A stretch of DNA of 64,000 nt. It comes from Chroococcidiopsidaceae cyanobacterium YX2bin18 (GTDB lineage Bacteria > Cyanobacteriota > Cyanobacteriia > Cyanobacteriales > Chroococcidiopsidaceae). Each line of letters starts with the position of its first letter. Within the stretch, counting starts at the first letter, position 1. A program made the translations under genes and the position numbers. The notes under the pieces are model-generated. The model searched no databases and had not been told where the DNA came from. It saw only the letters and a program-made list of their open reading frames with translations. The stretch spans positions 22,748 to 86,747 of the forward strand of contig JAUJND010000006.1 of assembly GCA_030446505.1 (NCBI GenBank), in the 5' to 3' direction. Below, in pieces: positions 61,306-64,000 of the stretch.

Positions 61306-62214
61306 TTATTTAATTTTGCCAATCTCTCGACCAATCGCTTCAATTTGGGCGTAGTTAGAATTTTTAGTTTGGATAAATTTGTTTGCTTCTAAAAGTTCAA
61401 GAATTTCCTTTTGTTCTGGAATATTAGGATCTAGTTTCAAAAAAGCATTTTGGACTTTCTTGGCAAAATCATCACCGTAGCGCTGTTTAACTTGCGGGTT
61501 AACTACCCAATGGTAGTCGTAGTAGGCAGGCGATCGCCAGATAACTTGCACTTTGTTCAAGTCTACTTCTTGCAAGTCCACCCGCTTAAGCCAGACTTTT
61601 TCGTTCACAGCACCAACATCGTAACTACCTGCTTCCACAAGTTTGATAGTTTTATCATGGTCGCCAGAAAAGCCAACTTCACCTTTGAAATCGTTAAGTT
61701 TAAGTCCAGCTTGTTGTAAAAAGTATTGTGGCATTAAACGTCCTGATGTTGAAGACTCGCTGCCAAATGTCAAGGTATGTCCTTTAAGTTGCTTGAGATC
61801 AGTAATGGTTTTAAATGGAGTAATTCGACTTTTTTTGTTAGCAACAAATACACTGTGAAATTTCTCGTCTACTTCTCGTTGAGCGATCGCTTCTGCACCT
61901 GGAACTTGCAGCCTTGCCTGAACACCAGTTAATCCCCCAAACCATACCAAATCTAAGTCTCCGACTTTAAAAGCTGTAACAGCTGCTGCATAGTCTGTAA
62001 CAGGTTTATATTCTACTAGTACGCCTAGTTCCTGCTCCAAATAGGCAGCTAGTTTAGTATATTGACGCTGCAACTTTTCTGGATCTTGGTCAGGAATTGC
62101 CCCTGTTACTAAGGGTTTTACCTCTTTAGTTGTTGTAGAATCTGATTCAGCTGAACAAGCTATTAAAGGTAACACCAGTAGTAGCAATAAACCTGACAAC
62201 AAAGCTTTTTTCAT
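61306..62214 (-). CDS. phnD: PhnD-like substrate-binding lipoprotein (phosphonate or selenate type)
   Basis: This 302-aa periplasmic binding protein has a lipoprotein signal (LLLLVLPLIACSAES, Cys near residue 20). The core has TGAIPDQDPEKLQRQYTKLAAYLEQELGVLVEYKPVTDYAAAVTAFKVGDLDLVWFGGLTGVQA, then LKGHTLTFGSESSTSGRLMPQYFL and VEAGSYDVGAVNEKVW, the pattern of PhnD. A related cyanobacterial subgroup has been annotated as putative selenate-binding, and this protein (with the FGGLTGVQAR block) resembles it, so the ligand is open. It is coded first in the operon phnD-phnC-phnE. The gene is intact. Confidence 0.87.
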   Translation of the reverse strand: MKKALLSGLLLLLVLPLIACSAESDSTTTKEVKPLVTGAIPDQDPEKLQRQYTKLAAYLEQELGVLVEYKPVTDYAAAVTAFKVGDLDLVWFGGLTGVQARLQVPGAEAIAQREVDEKFHSVFVANKKSRITPFKTITDLKQLKGHTLTFGSESSTSGRLMPQYFLQQAGLKLNDFKGEVGFSGDHDKTIKLVEAGSYDVGAVNEKVWLKRVDLQEVDLNKVQVIWRSPAYYDYHWVVNPQVKQRYGDDFAKKVQNAFLKLDPNIPEQKEILELLEANKFIQTKNSNYAQIEAIGREIGKIK

Positions 62215-62410
62215 GCTGATACTCTACCTTTTAGTTCCTTAGCTAAATTAGGAATGTATAGCCTAATTCTAGATACCGAATATACTAGACTGAGCTATTA
62301 TGTAACGTCATTTAAACTATCATTGCATCCTGCGATTCATAGATTATATTGTTGTCAGCTTAAGCCTTACTACTATCACGAGTTGTAGAATCTACACTCC
62401 AACTTCAGCT

Positions 62411-62884
62411 ATGCCGACTATTACTACTCAAACTCAACTCCAGCAATTGCGTCTGGGCGATCGCGTTAAGTATCACGGTGTCCAATGGGATGTTAAAGAT
62501 TACAGTACCTATAATGACCCACAGGGCGTAGATGTATCTCGCCTGTTGTCTATCTTGCTAGAACGAGCGCAGGAACTACCCCCGCATATAACTCGCGATC
62601 TCAAACAATTATTTGAGAAAATTAGTTCTGGTCAACCACTATCAAATTTACCGACTAAAACATCTAAATTTATCATGTTACTTTCATTTACGCTATTAAT
62701 GGCAAACTTAGTAACACCAGATGCCGTATTTGCCAAAGGCTTTAGTGGTGGTAGTGGTTATGGTTATTCAAGTGATGGTAACTACAGCAGCGGTGAGGGT
62801 GATTTAAAATTTTTAGGGTTTTTATTGACTGTAGGAGGAGTATGGTGGCTAGGTAATTTATTATCTAAGTCAGATGATGAATAA
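62411..62884 (+). CDS. Hypothetical membrane protein
   Basis: This 157-aa protein of no family I can name firmly opens with a soluble domain (LRLGDRVKYHGVQWDVKDYSTYNDPQG). That opening recalls DUF4178 but then leaves that pattern (VSRLLSILLERAQELPPHITRDLKQLFEKI). A hydrophobic helix (FIMLLSFTLLMANLVTPDAVFA) resembles a signal or anchor, followed by a Gly/Ser/Tyr-rich stretch (GFSGGSGYGYSSDGNYSSG) and a second helix (FLGFLLTVGGVWWLGNLL). It may be anchored in the membrane with a short flexible loop. Neighbours give no strong clue. It is 29 bases before the FemAB/GNAT-like gene, so the two may be co-transcribed. Confidence 0.65.
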   Translation: MPTITTQTQLQQLRLGDRVKYHGVQWDVKDYSTYNDPQGVDVSRLLSILLERAQELPPHITRDLKQLFEKISSGQPLSNLPTKTSKFIMLLSFTLLMANLVTPDAVFAKGFSGGSGYGYSSDGNYSSGEGDLKFLGFLLTVGGVWWLGNLLSKSDDE

Positions 62885-62913
62885 GCTAGGTAAGATGTAA
62901 AGACTTAAAAAGT

Positions 62914-63966
62914 ATGAGTGTAAATAATAAAATAACAAACACTTCTGCGGAAGCGTGTACCCATTTAACTATTAAAAAACTAATTTCAGAGAGTTATATT
63001 TGGGACTCTTTTCTGCAAACCACACTAAATAGCTGCTTTACGCAAGCTTGGAGTTGGGCAGATTTTAAAGAATTGGAGGGATATAAAACTTTTAGGTATG
63101 GCTTATTTTTAAATAAACAATTAGTTGGAGGGTGTATTTTTTATTTATATCCTCACTCTAGTAAAGCGAATTTATTAATTGCTCCTGGCGGTCCTATATT
63201 ACCTAAACAATGTCCAGAACAAGGGTTACACTTGTTATTGGAAATAGCAACTGTTATAGCTAAAGAAATGGGAGCGATTGCCTTACGAATTGAGCCATTA
63301 TGGGCGCAAAAATTAAATTGCGTCACTGGGTTTGTCCGCGCTCCAGCTGATATGTTACCGTCGGAAACCCTATTAATTGACTTGTGCCTACCAGAAAGCA
63401 AAATATTAGCTGGGATGAAGCCAAAAGGTCGGTATAATCTCCGGTTAAGTTGGCGCTATGGTGTGGAAACTGAGTTTAGAAACGACTCCCAAGTAATTCC
63501 ATTATTTTATGATTTGTTTTGGGAAACGGTACAACGTCAGCAATTTTTCGGAGAACCCTACGGTTTTTTTATTAACCTGTGTCAGACATTATTTCCGGTA
63601 AATATGGCAGAAATTGGTTTAGCTAGCTGGCACGGAGAAATACTAGCAGCAATCTTAGTGGTGTATTGGGGCAATCACGCTACCTATTTATACGGCGGAC
63701 GCAGCCTGAATCACCCAGAAGTTATGGCAAATTATGCCTTACACTTTCGCGCGATGCAACGGGCAAAGACGCGAGGTTGCCAATTTTATGATTTCTATGG
63801 TTTTACCAGTGACTCTGATCATACCTATGCTAAATTTTCTCAATTTAAAAGTCAGTTTGGAGGTGAGTCAATTACAACTATTGGTGCATATGATTACTTT
63901 TTTTATGATCAACTGGCTGATACATTAATTAACTTATTTCAAAACGTGGCAGGAAATCACAAATGA
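62914..63966 (+). CDS. FemAB/GNAT-like aminoacyl- or acyltransferase
   Basis: This 350-aa protein has a tandem GNAT-fold arrangement as in FemX/FemAB, which add amino acids to peptidoglycan, and in related polysaccharide acyltransferases. Visible: FTQAWSWADFKELEGYKTFRYGLF near residue 45, LLIAPGGPILPKQ, MKPKGRYNLRLSWRYGVETEFR near 168 (the family K.R..L..A block), and YGGRSLNHPEVMANYALHFRAMQRAKTRGCQFYDFYGFT near 275-315, the strongest signature. ATG is at 62914. The stop overlaps the next ATG by four bases. The substrate is not known; a cell-envelope role is likely. Confidence 0.85.
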   Translation: MSVNNKITNTSAEACTHLTIKKLISESYIWDSFLQTTLNSCFTQAWSWADFKELEGYKTFRYGLFLNKQLVGGCIFYLYPHSSKANLLIAPGGPILPKQCPEQGLHLLLEIATVIAKEMGAIALRIEPLWAQKLNCVTGFVRAPADMLPSETLLIDLCLPESKILAGMKPKGRYNLRLSWRYGVETEFRNDSQVIPLFYDLFWETVQRQQFFGEPYGFFINLCQTLFPVNMAEIGLASWHGEILAAILVVYWGNHATYLYGGRSLNHPEVMANYALHFRAMQRAKTRGCQFYDFYGFTSDSDHTYAKFSQFKSQFGGESITTIGAYDYFFYDQLADTLINLFQNVAGNHK

Positions 63967-64000
63967 ATAGAGTACTGCTATATGGTATTAGTCTGTCGGG
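63963..64000 (+). CDS. Start of the next gene, cut by the window end
   Basis: ATG at 63963 overlaps the TGA of the preceding gene (ATGA). The twelve codons visible read MNRVLLYGISLS. The overlap indicates co-translation with the FemAB/GNAT-like gene. Nothing more can be said. Confidence 0.5.
   Translation, partial: MNRVLLYGISLS

Overview
The window is chromosomal DNA of a cyanobacterium. The evidence is the overlapping photosystem II pair psbD-psbC, the photosystem I assembly gene ycf4, an NTRC-type thioredoxin reductase/thioredoxin fusion, the arginine dihydrolase/ornithine cyclodeaminase fusion ArgZ/AgrE, the nitrogen regulator NtcA, cyanobacterial families such as DUF3084, DUF3146 and PCP_red, and many copies of the HIP1 palindrome GCGATCGC. 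The species cannot be named from the sequence alone.

Layout. 0-4.6 kb: pilA and a broken SPINDLY-type O-GlcNAc transferase, then a zinc-ribbon/coiled-coil gene pair whose coiled-coil member is split by an IS4-family element with visible inverted repeats and a 9-bp target duplication. 4.7-11.7 kb: an accessory island with four Uma2 (DUF820) nuclease-like copies, one intact and one broken RHH/PIN toxin-antitoxin pair, a TacA/TacT-like pair, a DUF6887/DUF6888-like pair, an IS200/IS605-like remnant and a methyltransferase. 11.7-32.5 kb: mostly housekeeping genes (NTRC, ABC permease, ROK kinase, pyrG, an amidase, argZ, folP, tpiA, a FabF-like synthase, a cyclophilin lipoprotein, ycf4, psbD-psbC), with a large FG-GAP/RTX repeat gene in between. 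32.8-38.3 kb: an orphan PCP_red protein and a VWA/SWIM/SNF2 cluster. 39-51.4 kb: pnp, a SirB1-like protein, a mechanosensitive channel, a DUF697 GTPase, a YqgF-like nuclease, DUF3084, ntcA and fabI. 51.8-58.5 kb: a sulfatase split by an IS630 element, cysH, a decayed sulfotransferase, a decayed glycosyltransferase and a CRP-family regulator. 58.5-64 kb: a PhnD-PhnC-PhnE-type uptake system (phosphonate, or possibly selenate), an unrecognised membrane protein and a FemAB/GNAT-like protein.

A striking global property is the number of single-base frameshifts. They fall in accessory genes and also in genes expected to be indispensable (pnp, fabI, ntcA, folP, the end of tpiA). Other long genes (pyrG, argZ, psbD, psbC, NTRC, the amidase) are clean. 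Consensus sequence error is the simplest explanation for the essential genes. The two IS insertions, the internally deleted DUF4336 remnant and the truncated Uma2 copy look like genuine gene decay.

Functional links. NtcA-type GTAN8TAC sites lie upstream of ntcA and of argZ, connecting nitrogen control with arginine catabolism. The sulfatase and cysH sit together and point to use of organic sulfate esters. pilA precedes a glycosyltransferase of the O-GlcNAc family. SNF2 and SWIM genes abut with no gap and probably act together.
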